Below are positions 52,182 to 61,993 of a stretch of 64,000 bases of DNA, piece by piece. Below the pieces are notes generated by a model. That model ran no database searches, was not told where the DNA came from, and worked only from the letters and a program-made list of their open reading frames with translations. Location: NCBI GenBank assembly GCA_900471515.1, contig UCFC01000035.1:1-64000 (forward strand), written 5' to 3'. Made by a program: the position numbers and the translations under genes. Source of the DNA: Hyphomicrobiales bacterium (GTDB lineage Bacteria > Pseudomonadota > Alphaproteobacteria > Rhizobiales > Rhizobiaceae). Position 1 is the stretch's first letter. The number at the start of each line of letters is the position of its first letter.

Positions 52182-52801
52182 CGGGAAGCTGCTTCCAGTT
52201 CATCGGCCGGCATGATCGGAAAAGTCTCGCCGCCCGAACGGATGACGAACATGTCGCGGCCGGCGATCGCGGCCACCTCGCCGAGTTCGACCAGTTCGTA
52301 CATCACGGCGCGTGACACCAGGGCTTCAAGCCGGCCCCGCACATGCAGGTAGGGCTTCAGTTCGCTGTCCTTCCCGTGATCGGGAAAGCGCAGCGGATGA
52401 TCCCTGCCAGCCTCTATGACATCGCCGACATTGGTGCGGAAGGTCAGAACCTGGTGCCCGTCCCGCGTGCTGGCATTCATCTCGACGGCCACAAAGGGCG
52501 CGTCGACGACCCGGATGCCGACCTTTTCCACAGGAGTTACGAGATAGGTCCTGCCGTCGTCATCCCTGCGTAAAACGGTGGAAAAGAGCTGGACCAAAGG
52601 CATCCGGCCGATCGGCGTGCCCATGTAGAACCATGTGCCGTCCGCCCGGATTTCCATGTCGATATCGCCGCAAAAGGGCGGATTCCACTTTTCGACAGGC
52701 GGCAATCCGCGTTTTTTGCCGGATTTCGCCTCGGAAGCGCGCGAAATCAGCGCGGCAAGCCCCGCTGCATCCGCCATCTGCTTCATTTCCTCGGCTGCCA
52801 T
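52178..52801 (-). CDS. DUF1285 protein
   Basis: A 207-residue cytosolic protein starting MAAEEMKQMADAAGLAALISRASEAKSGKKRGLPPVEKWNPPFCGDIDMEIRADGTWFYMGTPIGRMPLVQLFSTVLRRDDDGRTYLVTPVEKVGIRV. This is the DUF1285 fold with an N-terminal helical lead. Function unknown. It heads the DUF1285-NUDIX-cca operon, conserved in Rhizobiales. An earlier ATG at 52834 is possible. Confidence 0.85.
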   Translation of the reverse strand: MAAEEMKQMADAAGLAALISRASEAKSGKKRGLPPVEKWNPPFCGDIDMEIRADGTWFYMGTPIGRMPLVQLFSTVLRRDDDGRTYLVTPVEKVGIRVVDAPFVAVEMNASTRDGHQVLTFRTNVGDVIEAGRDHPLRFPDHGKDSELKPYLHVRGRLEALVSRAVMYELVELGEVAAIAGRDMFVIRSGGETFPIMPADELEAASR

Positions 52802-52961
52802 TCTTCCGTCCCGGTTTGCTTTTAACAAAATCAAGTCACGAGATAGTCATTTGAAACAAACTTGTCAGCCCGCAACATCTTCATAACTGTATCGGGTATG
52901 AGGCACGCCTATTAAAGTCAGACGATTCGCAGCCGAATGATTTCAGCCGTTGGAGATGCCC

Positions 52962-53972
52962 ATGGGTATGATCAAGACCGAAGCCAGCCTCGATGAACAG
53001 GCGATTGTCGCCGCCGCAGAAAGAGCGCTATCCGATATTGCCGCCATCCGTGCGGAAGTCTCCAAGGTTATCTTCGGTCAGGAAAGCGTGGTTGAAAACA
53101 CGCTTCTCGCCGTTCTCTCCGGTGGTCATGCCCTCCTCGTCGGTGTTCCCGGCCTCGCCAAGACAAGGCTGGTGACGACGCTCGGCGAAGTTCTCGGCCT
53201 TGCCGCCAACCGCATCCAGTTCACCCCCGACCTGATGCCATCGGATATTCTCGGCTCCGAAGTCATGGACCAGGACGAAAGCGGCCGCCGCTCTTTCCGC
53301 TTCGTCAAGGGTCCGGTCTTTGCCCAGCTTCTGATGGCCGACGAAATCAACCGCGCCTCCCCGCGCACCCAGTCGGCGCTTCTGCAGGCGATGCAGGAAT
53401 ATCATATCACCATTGCCGGCCAGCATTTTGACCTGCCCTCGCCCTTCCATGTTCTCGCGACACAGAACCCGCTGGAGCAGGAAGGCACCTATCCGCTTCC
53501 CGAAGCCCAGCTCGACCGCTTCCTGCTGCAGGTCGACGTCCACTATCCCGAGCTTGCCGCCGAGCGCCAGATCCTGCTGGAAACCACGGGCCTGACCGAA
53601 GCCCGACCCCAGCCGGTCATCGATGCCGCGCGCCTGTCGGAAATCCAGACGCTCGTGCGCCAGATGCCGGTCAGCGATACTGTCGTCGATGCCATTCTTT
53701 CGCTGGTGCGCTCCGCCCGTCCCGGCCAGGGCAACGCCTCGACGGACAAGCATGTCGCCTGGGGTCCCGGCCCGCGCGCCGGCCAGGCGATGATGCTCTG
53801 CGCCCGCGCCCGCGCCCTCTACGAAGGCCGTCTGGCGCCCTCGCTCGACGATATCTACGCGCTGGCCGAACCGGTTCTGGAGCACCGCATGGCATTGACC
53901 TTCGCCGCCCGCGCCGAGGGCATGTCGGTACGCGACGTGATCGCCGGACTGGTCAGGCAGGCAAAGGGATAA
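52962..53972 (+). CDS. MoxR-family AAA+ ATPase
   Basis: A 336-residue ATPase. The ATG at 52962 has GGAG 6 nt upstream. Motifs: Walker A GVPGLAKTRLV, Walker B LLMADEINRASPRTQSALLQAMQE, sensor-1 FHVLATQNPLEQEGTYPLPEAQLDRFL. MoxR proteins act as chaperones for vWA/metal-containing partners; the operon here supplies several. First of a four-gene unit. Confidence 0.93.
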   Translation: MGMIKTEASLDEQAIVAAAERALSDIAAIRAEVSKVIFGQESVVENTLLAVLSGGHALLVGVPGLAKTRLVTTLGEVLGLAANRIQFTPDLMPSDILGSEVMDQDESGRRSFRFVKGPVFAQLLMADEINRASPRTQSALLQAMQEYHITIAGQHFDLPSPFHVLATQNPLEQEGTYPLPEAQLDRFLLQVDVHYPELAAERQILLETTGLTEARPQPVIDAARLSEIQTLVRQMPVSDTVVDAILSLVRSARPGQGNASTDKHVAWGPGPRAGQAMMLCARARALYEGRLAPSLDDIYALAEPVLEHRMALTFAARAEGMSVRDVIAGLVRQAKG

Positions 53973-53985
53973 GGAAGCGCAGCGC

Positions 53986-54906
53986 GTGGCATCCATCGGA
54001 CAGATCGTCAACCCGACGTCAGGCAATGATGCCCTTTCCCGCGCAAGGCAGCGGGCCGCCCTCGTGCCGGATTGCCTGGTCGAAGCCAGGCGCATCGCCA
54101 ACACCGTCATTGCCGGCTGGCACGGTCGCCGCAAGCGCGGCATCGGCGAGAATTTCTGGCAGTTCCGTCCCTATAGCGAGGGCGAAAGCCTCTCGCGCAT
54201 CGACTGGCGCCGCTCCGCCCGCGACGACCATACCTATGTGCGCGACCGTGAATGGGAAGCCGCCCACACGATCTGGCTCTGGGCCGACATGTCGCCCTCG
54301 ATGATGTACAAGTCGAGCTATGGCAGCGTGTCGAAGGAAAGCCGGGCGCTGGTCGTCATGCTGGCGCTTGCCGAAATCCTCGCCCGCTCCGGCGAGCGCA
54401 TCGGCTGCCCCGGCGTGATGGAGCCGATCTCCGCCCGCAACGCGGCCGAAAGGCTCGCAGCCGCCCTGATGCATACGCCGCTCACCGGTGGCCTGCCCGA
54501 AACCGTAATGGTGCGCGGCTGGAGCGATCTCATCCTCATCGGTGATTTTCTCGATGACGCCTCTGCCATCATGGCCCGCCTCGGCCCGCTTGCCCGTCGC
54601 GGGCTGCGCGGCCATGTGGTCGAGATCGCCGATCCGGCCGAGGAAATCTTCCCCTATAACGGCCGCACCGAATTCACCGACCCGGAAACCGGCGAAAGGC
54701 TGACCTCCGGCCGGGCCGAGGCACTGCGCGAAGACTATCGCAACGCCTATCTTGCCCGGCGCGAAAGTCTCGGCCAGTCGCTGCGCCATCTCGGCTGGAC
54801 CTTCGTCAGCCACCGCACCGATCATCTCGCCTCCGAAGCGCTGGTCGCCGTCCATATGTATCTTTCCGGCATGCCGGCAAAGGCAACGCATGGAGGACAG
54901 TTTTGA
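53986..54906 (+). CDS. DUF58 protein
   Basis: A 306-residue protein beginning at GTG. The DUF58 motif is NFWQFRPYSEGESLSRIDWRRSARDDHTYVRDREWEAAHTIWLWADMSPSMMY, ending in DMSPSM, a partial vWA MIDAS. DUF58 proteins accompany MoxR ATPases. The stop overlaps the next gene (TTGA). Confidence 0.92.
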   Translation: MASIGQIVNPTSGNDALSRARQRAALVPDCLVEARRIANTVIAGWHGRRKRGIGENFWQFRPYSEGESLSRIDWRRSARDDHTYVRDREWEAAHTIWLWADMSPSMMYKSSYGSVSKESRALVVMLALAEILARSGERIGCPGVMEPISARNAAERLAAALMHTPLTGGLPETVMVRGWSDLILIGDFLDDASAIMARLGPLARRGLRGHVVEIADPAEEIFPYNGRTEFTDPETGERLTSGRAEALREDYRNAYLARRESLGQSLRHLGWTFVSHRTDHLASEALVAVHMYLSGMPAKATHGGQF

Positions 54907-57722
54907 GCGCGCTTCCCTTCGCTTTCGCCTATCCCGCCATCCTCGGCGCGCTGATTGCCCTTCCCGTCATCTGGTGGCTGCTGCGGCTCACCCCGCCGCG
55001 CCCGCAGGCGGAGGTCTTCCCGCCGCTGAAAATCCTCGCGACCGTGCTGAAACGCGAGGAAACGCCGGCGCAAAGCCCCTGGTGGCTGACACTGCTGCGC
55101 ATGCTGCTTGCAGCCGCCGTCATCCTGGCGATCGCCGATCCTGTCTTCAATCCGCGCACGAGTTCGCTCGCGCCCGGCGGCCCGCTCGTCCTCTTCATCG
55201 ACAATAGCTGGGCTTCGGCCCCCGATTGGGAGCGCCGCGTTCAGACGGCGGACGCGCTGATCGACGATGCCGAATCCGCAGGCGCCATCGTCTCGATCGC
55301 CTTTAGCGCCGATCCGAGCAACGACGCCACACCCGGCACAGCCTCGGCCGCCCGCGAAAAGCTGCGCGCCGCCGAACCCAAGCCGCTCGTGCCGGATCGC
55401 CAGCGGGCCTTCGAGGCCCTGCGCGCAGCACTCGACGGCACCCGCCCCGGCACGCTTGCCTTCCTGACCGACGGCGCGGCCAGCAGCGATGCCGACGGCA
55501 CCGTCCGCCAGCTCTCCGACCTCCAGCCCGCCGAACTGCGCGTGATTGAAGGCGATGCGGCCCAGACGATCGCAATCTCGGGCGCCGCCAATACGGCCGA
55601 TGCGATGACGGTCAAAGTGACCCGCCTCGGCTCCAGTGGTGCAGCCTCCGTTCCGCTCAACGCGCAGGACGCCCAGGGCCGCGTGATCGCCACCGGCAGG
55701 GCCGATTTCGCGCCGGGCCAGACAGCCGTCAATGCCGGCATTTCCGCCCCCTTCGAGATGCGCAACGATTTTGCCCGCGTCAGCATCAATACCGGCGCCA
55801 CGGCAGGCGCGGTGCATCTGCTCGACGACGCTTTCAAGCGCCGCAGGGTCGTGCTTCTGTCGGGCGAAAGCGGCGACGAGTTCCAGCCGCTTCTGTCCCC
55901 GCTCTACTACATCCAGCGGGCGCTCGAGCCCTATGCGGATCTCGTGCGGCCGACCGATGCCAATCTTTCTGTCGCCATCCCGAAGCTGCTCGCCAACAAT
56001 CCCTCGGTCATCATCATGGCCGATATCGGCCGCCTGCCGGAGGATACCTACGCGCCCTTGCAGCGCTGGATATCGAATGGCGGCATGCTGTTGCGCTTTG
56101 CCGGCCCGCGCCTTGCCGCCGCACCGGCCGACGATCCGCTGATCCCGGTCATCCTGCGCCAGGGCGAACGTGCGCTTGGCGGCAGCCTGTCGTGGAGCGA
56201 ACCGCAGGCGCTCGCCGATTTCCCGGCCTTCGGCCCCTTTGCCGGCATTCCGCGCCCGACCGACGTGACGATCAACCGTCAGGTCCTGGCGGAACCGACG
56301 CCCGATCTTGCCGAGCGCACCTGGGCCAGCCTTGCCGACGGCACGCCGCTCGTGACCATGAACAGGATGAATGCCGGCCAGATCGTGCTCTTCCATGTGA
56401 GCGCCGAAGCAACCTGGTCGAACCTGCCGATCTCGGGTACCTTCGTCGAAATGCTGCGCCACCTCGTCCAGATCTCGCGTTCCGGCGGTGTGACATCGGA
56501 ATCGTCGGGCAGTGTGCGCGTTGCCGAAACCCTGCCGCCCTTCCGCATGCTGACGGCCAAGGGCACGCTCATCACCGAGACCGGCAATGCCCGTCCGCTG
56601 ATCCCGAACGCCAAGGCCGCACCCGTTGCCAATTTCGACAATCCGCCGGGCCTTTACGGCTCCGAGGACGGCTTTGCGGCGCTGAACGTCCTGCCTGACA
56701 ATGCCGAATTGAAGCCGCTCGACATGACTGGCGTCAATGTCGTGCGCGCCGGCCTCGTCGGTGGTGAAAGCTGGTCGGCCAAGCCGCTGCTCTTCTTCGT
56801 CGCCTTCCTGCTGTTGCTGGCCGACAGCCTGATCGTGCTCTTCATGAACGGCGCCTTCTCGCGGATGCGGCCGCGCGCCCGCACCCTGGCAACGATCGCC
56901 ATTGCGCTTTCGGCGGGCCTCATGCTGCGGCCGGACCTCCTGCATGCCGACGATACCCAGCCCGGTGACGACATCATCATGCAGCGACTGGACAATACCC
57001 ATCTCGCCTATGTCGTGACCGGCGAGCAGGATGTGGACGATATTTCCGAAGAGGGGCTCAACGGCCTCACGAGGTTCCTGACCTACCGCACGACGCTGGA
57101 GCCGGCCCCGCCCGTCGGCCTCGACCTCAACAAGGACGAGCTCTCCTTCTACCCGATCATCTACTGGCCGATTTCTGCGGCCGCACCGATGCCGTCCAAC
57201 GCCGCCATCAGCCGTATCGACGCCTATATGCGCAATGGCGGAACGGTGCTTTTCGATACGCGCGACCAGATCGACTCGCTCGAAGGCGGCAGCGACACGA
57301 CCGCCAACGGCCAGCGCCTGCAGCAGATCCTCGCCAATCTGGATATTCCGCCGCTGGAACCCGTCCCGCACGATCATGTGCTGACCAAGTCCTTCTATCT
57401 GCTGTCCAGCTTCCCCGGCCGCTACGCCGGCAGCCCGCTCTGGATCGAGGCGCGTCAAGGCAGCCAGAACCAGAACAACGCCAACAGGCCGGCCGCCGCC
57501 GCAGACGGCGTCTCGCCGATCCTGATCACGGCAAACGATTTTGCCGGCGCCTGGGCCGTTGACGACAATGACACGCCGCTGCTGCCGACCGTGCCGCCGG
57601 ACGAAACGCAGCGCGAATATGCCTTCCGCGCCGGTGTCAACATCATGATGTACATGCTGACCGGCAACTACAAGACGGACCAGGTCCACGTGCCCGACCT
57701 GCTCGAACGGCTGGGGCAGTGA
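54903..57722 (+). CDS. BatA-like N-terminal domain and DUF4159 membrane protein
   Basis: A 939-residue protein starting at TTG, overlapping the DUF58 stop. The N-terminus (PFAFAYPAILGALIALPVIWWLLRLTPPRPQAEVFPPLKIL) is the BatA aerotolerance leader; a vWA-like domain follows, with degenerate MIDAS (FIDNSWAS) and LAFLTDGAASS. Two helices lie near residues 628-680. The C-terminal DUF4159 domain (HLAYVVTGEQDVDDISEEGLNGLTRFLTYRTTLEP...DKDELSFYPIIYW-type) fills residues about 695-930 outside the membrane. Confidence 0.85.
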   Translation: MSALPFAFAYPAILGALIALPVIWWLLRLTPPRPQAEVFPPLKILATVLKREETPAQSPWWLTLLRMLLAAAVILAIADPVFNPRTSSLAPGGPLVLFIDNSWASAPDWERRVQTADALIDDAESAGAIVSIAFSADPSNDATPGTASAAREKLRAAEPKPLVPDRQRAFEALRAALDGTRPGTLAFLTDGAASSDADGTVRQLSDLQPAELRVIEGDAAQTIAISGAANTADAMTVKVTRLGSSGAASVPLNAQDAQGRVIATGRADFAPGQTAVNAGISAPFEMRNDFARVSINTGATAGAVHLLDDAFKRRRVVLLSGESGDEFQPLLSPLYYIQRALEPYADLVRPTDANLSVAIPKLLANNPSVIIMADIGRLPEDTYAPLQRWISNGGMLLRFAGPRLAAAPADDPLIPVILRQGERALGGSLSWSEPQALADFPAFGPFAGIPRPTDVTINRQVLAEPTPDLAERTWASLADGTPLVTMNRMNAGQIVLFHVSAEATWSNLPISGTFVEMLRHLVQISRSGGVTSESSGSVRVAETLPPFRMLTAKGTLITETGNARPLIPNAKAAPVANFDNPPGLYGSEDGFAALNVLPDNAELKPLDMTGVNVVRAGLVGGESWSAKPLLFFVAFLLLLADSLIVLFMNGAFSRMRPRARTLATIAIALSAGLMLRPDLLHADDTQPGDDIIMQRLDNTHLAYVVTGEQDVDDISEEGLNGLTRFLTYRTTLEPAPPVGLDLNKDELSFYPIIYWPISAAAPMPSNAAISRIDAYMRNGGTVLFDTRDQIDSLEGGSDTTANGQRLQQILANLDIPPLEPVPHDHVLTKSFYLLSSFPGRYAGSPLWIEARQGSQNQNNANRPAAAADGVSPILITANDFAGAWAVDDNDTPLLPTVPPDETQREYAFRAGVNIMMYMLTGNYKTDQVHVPDLLERLGQ

Positions 57723-57723
57723 C

Positions 57724-59796
57724 ATGACCCTCGATTATTCGCCCTTCCTGCCCTGGCCCTATCTCGCGGTACTGACCGGCATCGTGCTTCTGATTGCCGC
57801 CTTCGCGATCTGGCGCGGCATCCGCGGCGCGTGGGTGCGCACGCTCGCAGCGCTCGCCCTGCTCGCGGCACTCGCCAACCCGGTCCTGCTGCAGGAAGAC
57901 CGCGACCAGCTTTCGACCATCGTCCCCGTCATCGTCGACCGCAGCCAGAGCCAGCAGACGGCCGACCGCATGACGATGACGGACGAAGCGCTTGCCTCGC
58001 TGAAAACGCAGCTTTCGCGTTTCCCGCAGATCGAGCCGCGTTTCGTCGACGTGAACGAAGACCGCAATTCCGACATGCCCTCGACCCGCCTCTTCGAGGC
58101 CCTGTCCGCTTCGATCGCCGATGTGCCGCCCTCGCGCGTCGGCGGCGCGATCATGCTGACGGACGGCGAGGTGCATGATGTGCCCGGCGTCAACCAGGCG
58201 CTCGGCTTCGACGCGCCGATCCATGGCCTTATCACCGGCAAGCCGAACGAGTTCGACCGCCGCATCGAGGTTATCAAGGCGCCCCGCTTCGGCATCGTCA
58301 ACGAAGAGCAGCAGCTCGTCCTGCGCGTCTTCGACGACGGCCCGAGCCCCGGCGGCCTGGCGAATGTTACGGTGCGCCTGAACGGCGACGAGATCGCCTC
58401 CCTGCAGGCGACGCCCGGCCAGGATACGCCCTTCTCCTTCAAGGTGACGCGCGGCGGCCCGAACGTGCTGGAATTTTCCGTCGCCGGCATTTCCGGCGAA
58501 GTGACGGATGCCAATAACCGCGCCGTGCACATCATCGACGGCATCCGCCAGAACCTGCGCGTCCTTCTGGTCTCGGGCGAGCCGCATGCCGGCGAGCGCG
58601 CCTGGCGCAATCTCCTGAAGTCCGACGCCTCCGTCGATCTCGTGCATTTCACCATCCTGCGGCCACCGGAAAAACAAGACGGCACGCCGATCAACGAGCT
58701 GTCGCTGATCGCCTTCCCCACCCGAGAGCTCTTCGTCGACAAGATCAAGGATTTCGACCTGATCATCTTCGACCGCTATCAGGACCGCGCCAACGTGCTG
58801 CCGATGCTCTACTACGACAACATCGCGCAATATGTGGAAAATGGCGGCGCGCTGCTGATCGCCGCCGGTCCCGAACATGCAAGCCCGGAATCGATCGCCA
58901 TGACGCCGCTCGCCTCCGTGCTGCCGGCGGAGCCGACCGGCCGGATGATCGAGCAGGCCTTTTATCCCCGTCTTTCCGAACAGGGCCGCAAGCACCCCGT
59001 CACCCGCGGGCTGGACGGCTCCGGCGACGAACCGCCGCATTGGGGCCGCTGGTTCCGCAGCGTCGATGTCGACCGGCCGCAGGGCCAGACGGTCATGGTC
59101 GGCGCCGATAACCATCCGCTGCTGGTATTGAACCGTGCCGGCCAGGGCCGTGTCGCCATGCTGCTCTCCGATCAGGGCTGGCTCTGGGCGCGCGGCTTTG
59201 AAGGTGGCGGCCCGCACGTCTCGCTCTATCGCCGCATCGCCCACTGGCTGATGAAGGAGCCGGCGCTGGAGGAAGAGGCCCTGACGGCGCGCACCTCCGG
59301 CCGCACGCTGGAAATCACCCGCCAGACCATCGGCGACGCGCCGGGCGACGCAGTCGTGCGCTATCCCTCGGGCAAGACCGAGAACCTGCCGCTGACGCAG
59401 ACCGAGCCCGGCCTCTACAAGGCCGAGAAGCGCATGGACGAAATCGGCCTCTTCGAAATCCGCAACGGCGACCTGACGACGCTTGCCCATGTCGGCGCCG
59501 TCGATGCTCCGGAGTTCAAGGCGATGATTTCGACGACATCGGCGCTGAAGCCGATCACCGACAAGACCCGCGGGCTTGTCACCCGTGTCGTCAACAGCGC
59601 GGGCGCCATCTCGGTTCCGCCGATCCTGCCGGTGCGCGGCCAGGTGCGCGTGGCCGACACCGACCGCATGGCGATCCGCATGACCAACGAGACCGTTTTG
59701 AAGGGCATCAACACCTTGCCCCTCTTTGCGGGCTTCGCCGGTGTCGGCATCCTGCTGCTTGCCTTCGGCGCCATGTGGTGGCGTGAAGGACGCTGA
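57724..59796 (+). CDS. Membrane protein with MIDAS-like motif, BatB/glutamine-amidotransferase-like
   Basis: A 690-residue protein starting 1 nt after the DUF4159 gene. Two N-terminal helices (YLAVLTGIVLLIAAFAIW and LAALALLAALANPVLL), then a vWA-like segment with MIDAS DRSQS (near residue 73) and IMLTDGEVHD, a GATase1-like middle domain (DLIIFDRYQDRANVLPMLYYDNIAQYVENGGALLIAAGPEH) and a C-terminal helix (LFAGFAGVGILLLAFGAMWW). It is likely the last core member of the MoxR operon. Confidence 0.82.
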   Translation: MTLDYSPFLPWPYLAVLTGIVLLIAAFAIWRGIRGAWVRTLAALALLAALANPVLLQEDRDQLSTIVPVIVDRSQSQQTADRMTMTDEALASLKTQLSRFPQIEPRFVDVNEDRNSDMPSTRLFEALSASIADVPPSRVGGAIMLTDGEVHDVPGVNQALGFDAPIHGLITGKPNEFDRRIEVIKAPRFGIVNEEQQLVLRVFDDGPSPGGLANVTVRLNGDEIASLQATPGQDTPFSFKVTRGGPNVLEFSVAGISGEVTDANNRAVHIIDGIRQNLRVLLVSGEPHAGERAWRNLLKSDASVDLVHFTILRPPEKQDGTPINELSLIAFPTRELFVDKIKDFDLIIFDRYQDRANVLPMLYYDNIAQYVENGGALLIAAGPEHASPESIAMTPLASVLPAEPTGRMIEQAFYPRLSEQGRKHPVTRGLDGSGDEPPHWGRWFRSVDVDRPQGQTVMVGADNHPLLVLNRAGQGRVAMLLSDQGWLWARGFEGGGPHVSLYRRIAHWLMKEPALEEEALTARTSGRTLEITRQTIGDAPGDAVVRYPSGKTENLPLTQTEPGLYKAEKRMDEIGLFEIRNGDLTTLAHVGAVDAPEFKAMISTTSALKPITDKTRGLVTRVVNSAGAISVPPILPVRGQVRVADTDRMAIRMTNETVLKGINTLPLFAGFAGVGILLLAFGAMWWREGR

Positions 59797-59798
59797 CG

Positions 59799-60215
59799 AT
59801 GCCTGAGTTCGAGCTCACCGCCTCCCCCTCGCCGGAAGAGCTCGCCGTCATCTCCGATGGCCTGACGGCTTTCAACACGGCCGATGTCGGTCCGTCCGAA
59901 CGCCAGCCGCTTGCCGTGCTGATCCGCGATACCGACGGAAAGGTCTCCGGCGGCCTGTCCGGCTTTACCGCATGGGGCTGGCTCTTCGTCCAGATGCTCT
60001 ACATTCCCGACATGCTGCGCGGCAGCGGCATGGCCGGCAAGATCCTTGCGAAGGCGGAGGAGGAAGCCGCCGCCCGCGGCTGCCGCGGCGCCTGGATCGA
60101 TACGTTCAATCCGCACGCGCTCAACGCCTACCAGCGCCAGGGTTATGAGGTCTTCGGCGAATTGCCGGATTTCCCGGAAGGGCGGACGCGGACTTTTCTC
60201 AGGAAGATATTGTGA
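59799..60215 (+). CDS. GNAT family N-acetyltransferase
   Basis: A 138-residue acetyltransferase. The acetyl-CoA motif is YIPDMLRGSGMAGKILAKAEEEAAARGCRGAWIDTFNPHALNAYQRQGYEVFGEL. It begins 2 nt after the MoxR-operon genes and is probably carried on the same transcript. It abuts a convergent GNAT gene with no gap. Confidence 0.88.
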   Translation: MPEFELTASPSPEELAVISDGLTAFNTADVGPSERQPLAVLIRDTDGKVSGGLSGFTAWGWLFVQMLYIPDMLRGSGMAGKILAKAEEEAAARGCRGAWIDTFNPHALNAYQRQGYEVFGELPDFPEGRTRTFLRKIL

Positions 60216-60722
60216 TCATTTCCGCCAGGCGATCTTGCCCTTCAGCCGCGCATGGGCATCTTCCGCGATCGGCACGACAAGCACGCGGCCCGGATCGACG
60301 GGACCCGGAAACGTCAGGGCGCCATAGGCGACCTTTTCGAAGCCGAGCGGGCAGTAATAGGGTGGATCGCCGACGAGGATGACGGCTTCCGAACCCTTGC
60401 GTCTGGCGGCCTCGACCGCGATGCGCACCAGTTCCCGGCCGATGCCCCTGCTCTTGTGCGATGGCCGCACGGCGAGCGGTCCGAGCAGATGGCCCTTCAC
60501 CGTTCCCGCCAGAACCGGCGTCATCCTGACCGAAGCGATCGTCTCGCCGTCATCGGCACAGATGAAGGAGAGCGAAAGGTCGTGCGGACCCTGCTCGCGG
60601 ATACGTGCCGCGGCACGCGTGTGCCGGCCGGGGCCGAATGCTTCTTCGTTGATGAGTTCGATAGCGGCGTCGTGAGACGCATCCTCGGTGAGGTAGACGA
60701 GATCGTGCTTGTACATGAGCAT
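60216..60722 (-). CDS. YhbS-like GNAT N-acetyltransferase
   Basis: A 168-residue acetyltransferase taken from MLMYKHDLVYLTEDASHDAAIELINEEAFGPGRHTRAAARIRE. The core LLGPLAVRPSHKSRGIGRELVRIAVEAARRKGSEAVILVGDPPYYCPLGFEKV is the YhbS pattern. The ATG six bases downstream is an equal candidate, and a longer start (60767) would add unconserved residues. No ribosome site is strong. Confidence 0.87.
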   Translation of the reverse strand: MLMYKHDLVYLTEDASHDAAIELINEEAFGPGRHTRAAARIREQGPHDLSLSFICADDGETIASVRMTPVLAGTVKGHLLGPLAVRPSHKSRGIGRELVRIAVEAARRKGSEAVILVGDPPYYCPLGFEKVAYGALTFPGPVDPGRVLVVPIAEDAHARLKGKIAWRK

Positions 60723-61000
60723 GGGAACAGAGACCGGATAGACGCAGATATATGGGTTCGCGAACACGCCGTCAGGCGTTCGGGAGCATCAGCGTCGTCG
60801 CAGGCCTCTGAGAATAGACATCAAGCAGGATTCCAGAATTTTGTGAGGAAGGCGGATAGCAGGAAAAATTTCCGCCGTCCATCGCAAAAATTCGGCCGGG
60901 AATGACCCGACCGAGACGCAGTGTTCAATCTTTGCCCGCCTGCAAAAAGTCTCGTCCTGCGATATCTATGCGGCGACGATCAATTTCAGAGGTGAAAAGC

Positions 61001-61990
61001 ATGGGCATGCTGGTGGATGGCGTCTGGCATGACGTCTGGTACGACACGAAGGAAACGAAGGGCCATTTCAAGCGCCAGCCCTCGCAGTTCCGCAACTGGA
61101 TCACGGCCGACGGCGAGGCCGGCCCGAGCGGCAAAGGCGGCTTCAAGGCAGAAGCCGGCCGCTATCACCTCTATGTCTCTCTCGCCTGCCCCTGGGCGCA
61201 TCGCACGCTGATCTTCCGCAAGCTGAAGAAGCTCGAAGAGCTGATCTCGGTTTCGGTCGTCGATCCGCTGATGGTGGAAAACGGCTGGGAGTTCAAAGTC
61301 GGCGACGGCGCCACCGGCGACCAGCTCTTCGGCTCCGGGTTTCTCTGGGAAATCTATGTGAAGGCCGATCCGCACTATTCCGGCCGCGTGACCGTTCCCG
61401 TGCTGTGGGACAAGAAGACGAACACGATCGTCAATAACGAGTCGGCTGAAATCATCCGCATGTTCAACAGCGCCTTCAACCACCTGACGGGCTCGACGGC
61501 GGATTACTACCCGGAAGAGCTGCGGGCCGGCATCGATGCGCTGAACGACGTCGTCTATGACACCGTCAACAACGGTGTCTACAAGGCAGGCTTTGCCACC
61601 ACGCAATCGGCCTACGAGGAAAATGTCGTCAAGCTCTTCGAAACGCTGGACATGCTCGACGACCGTCTGGGCAAGGGCCGCTACCTTTTCGGCGACCGCC
61701 AGACCGAGGCCGACTGGCGGCTCTTCACCACATTGGTGCGTTTCGACCCGGTCTATGTCGGTCACTTCAAATGCAACATCCGCCGCATCGAGGACTACCG
61801 CAATCTGCCGGGCTATCTGCGTGACCTCTACCAGACGCCGGGCGTCGCCGAGACGGTAAACCTGCGCCACATCAAGGAGCACTATTACCGCAGCCACAAG
61901 ACCATCAACCCGACCGGCATCGTGCCCGTCGGTCCGGCACTCGATCTCGACCGGCCGCACGGCCGCGACAAGCTCGCAGCCGCCGCCTGA
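61001..61990 (+). CDS. Glutathionyl-hydroquinone reductase-like GST (Xi class)
   Basis: A 329-residue protein like E. coli YqjG and yeast Ecm4. The start is MGMLVDGVWHDVWYDTKETKGHFKRQPSQFRNWITADG; catalytic Cys63 lies in SLACPWAHRTLIFRKLKKLEELI, and the C-terminal helical domain holds RYLFGDRQTEADWRLFTTLVRFDPVYVGHFKCN. These enzymes reduce glutathionyl-quinones. Homology begins at 61001, though the frame is open to 60902. Confidence 0.93.
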   Translation: MGMLVDGVWHDVWYDTKETKGHFKRQPSQFRNWITADGEAGPSGKGGFKAEAGRYHLYVSLACPWAHRTLIFRKLKKLEELISVSVVDPLMVENGWEFKVGDGATGDQLFGSGFLWEIYVKADPHYSGRVTVPVLWDKKTNTIVNNESAEIIRMFNSAFNHLTGSTADYYPEELRAGIDALNDVVYDTVNNGVYKAGFATTQSAYEENVVKLFETLDMLDDRLGKGRYLFGDRQTEADWRLFTTLVRFDPVYVGHFKCNIRRIEDYRNLPGYLRDLYQTPGVAETVNLRHIKEHYYRSHKTINPTGIVPVGPALDLDRPHGRDKLAAAA

Positions 61991-61993
61991 GCC

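Noticed and set aside
54822..57725. 967-codon frame opposite the DUF4159 gene
   Set aside because: Shadow of a gene with good start overlap and domain matches; no recognisable protein features.
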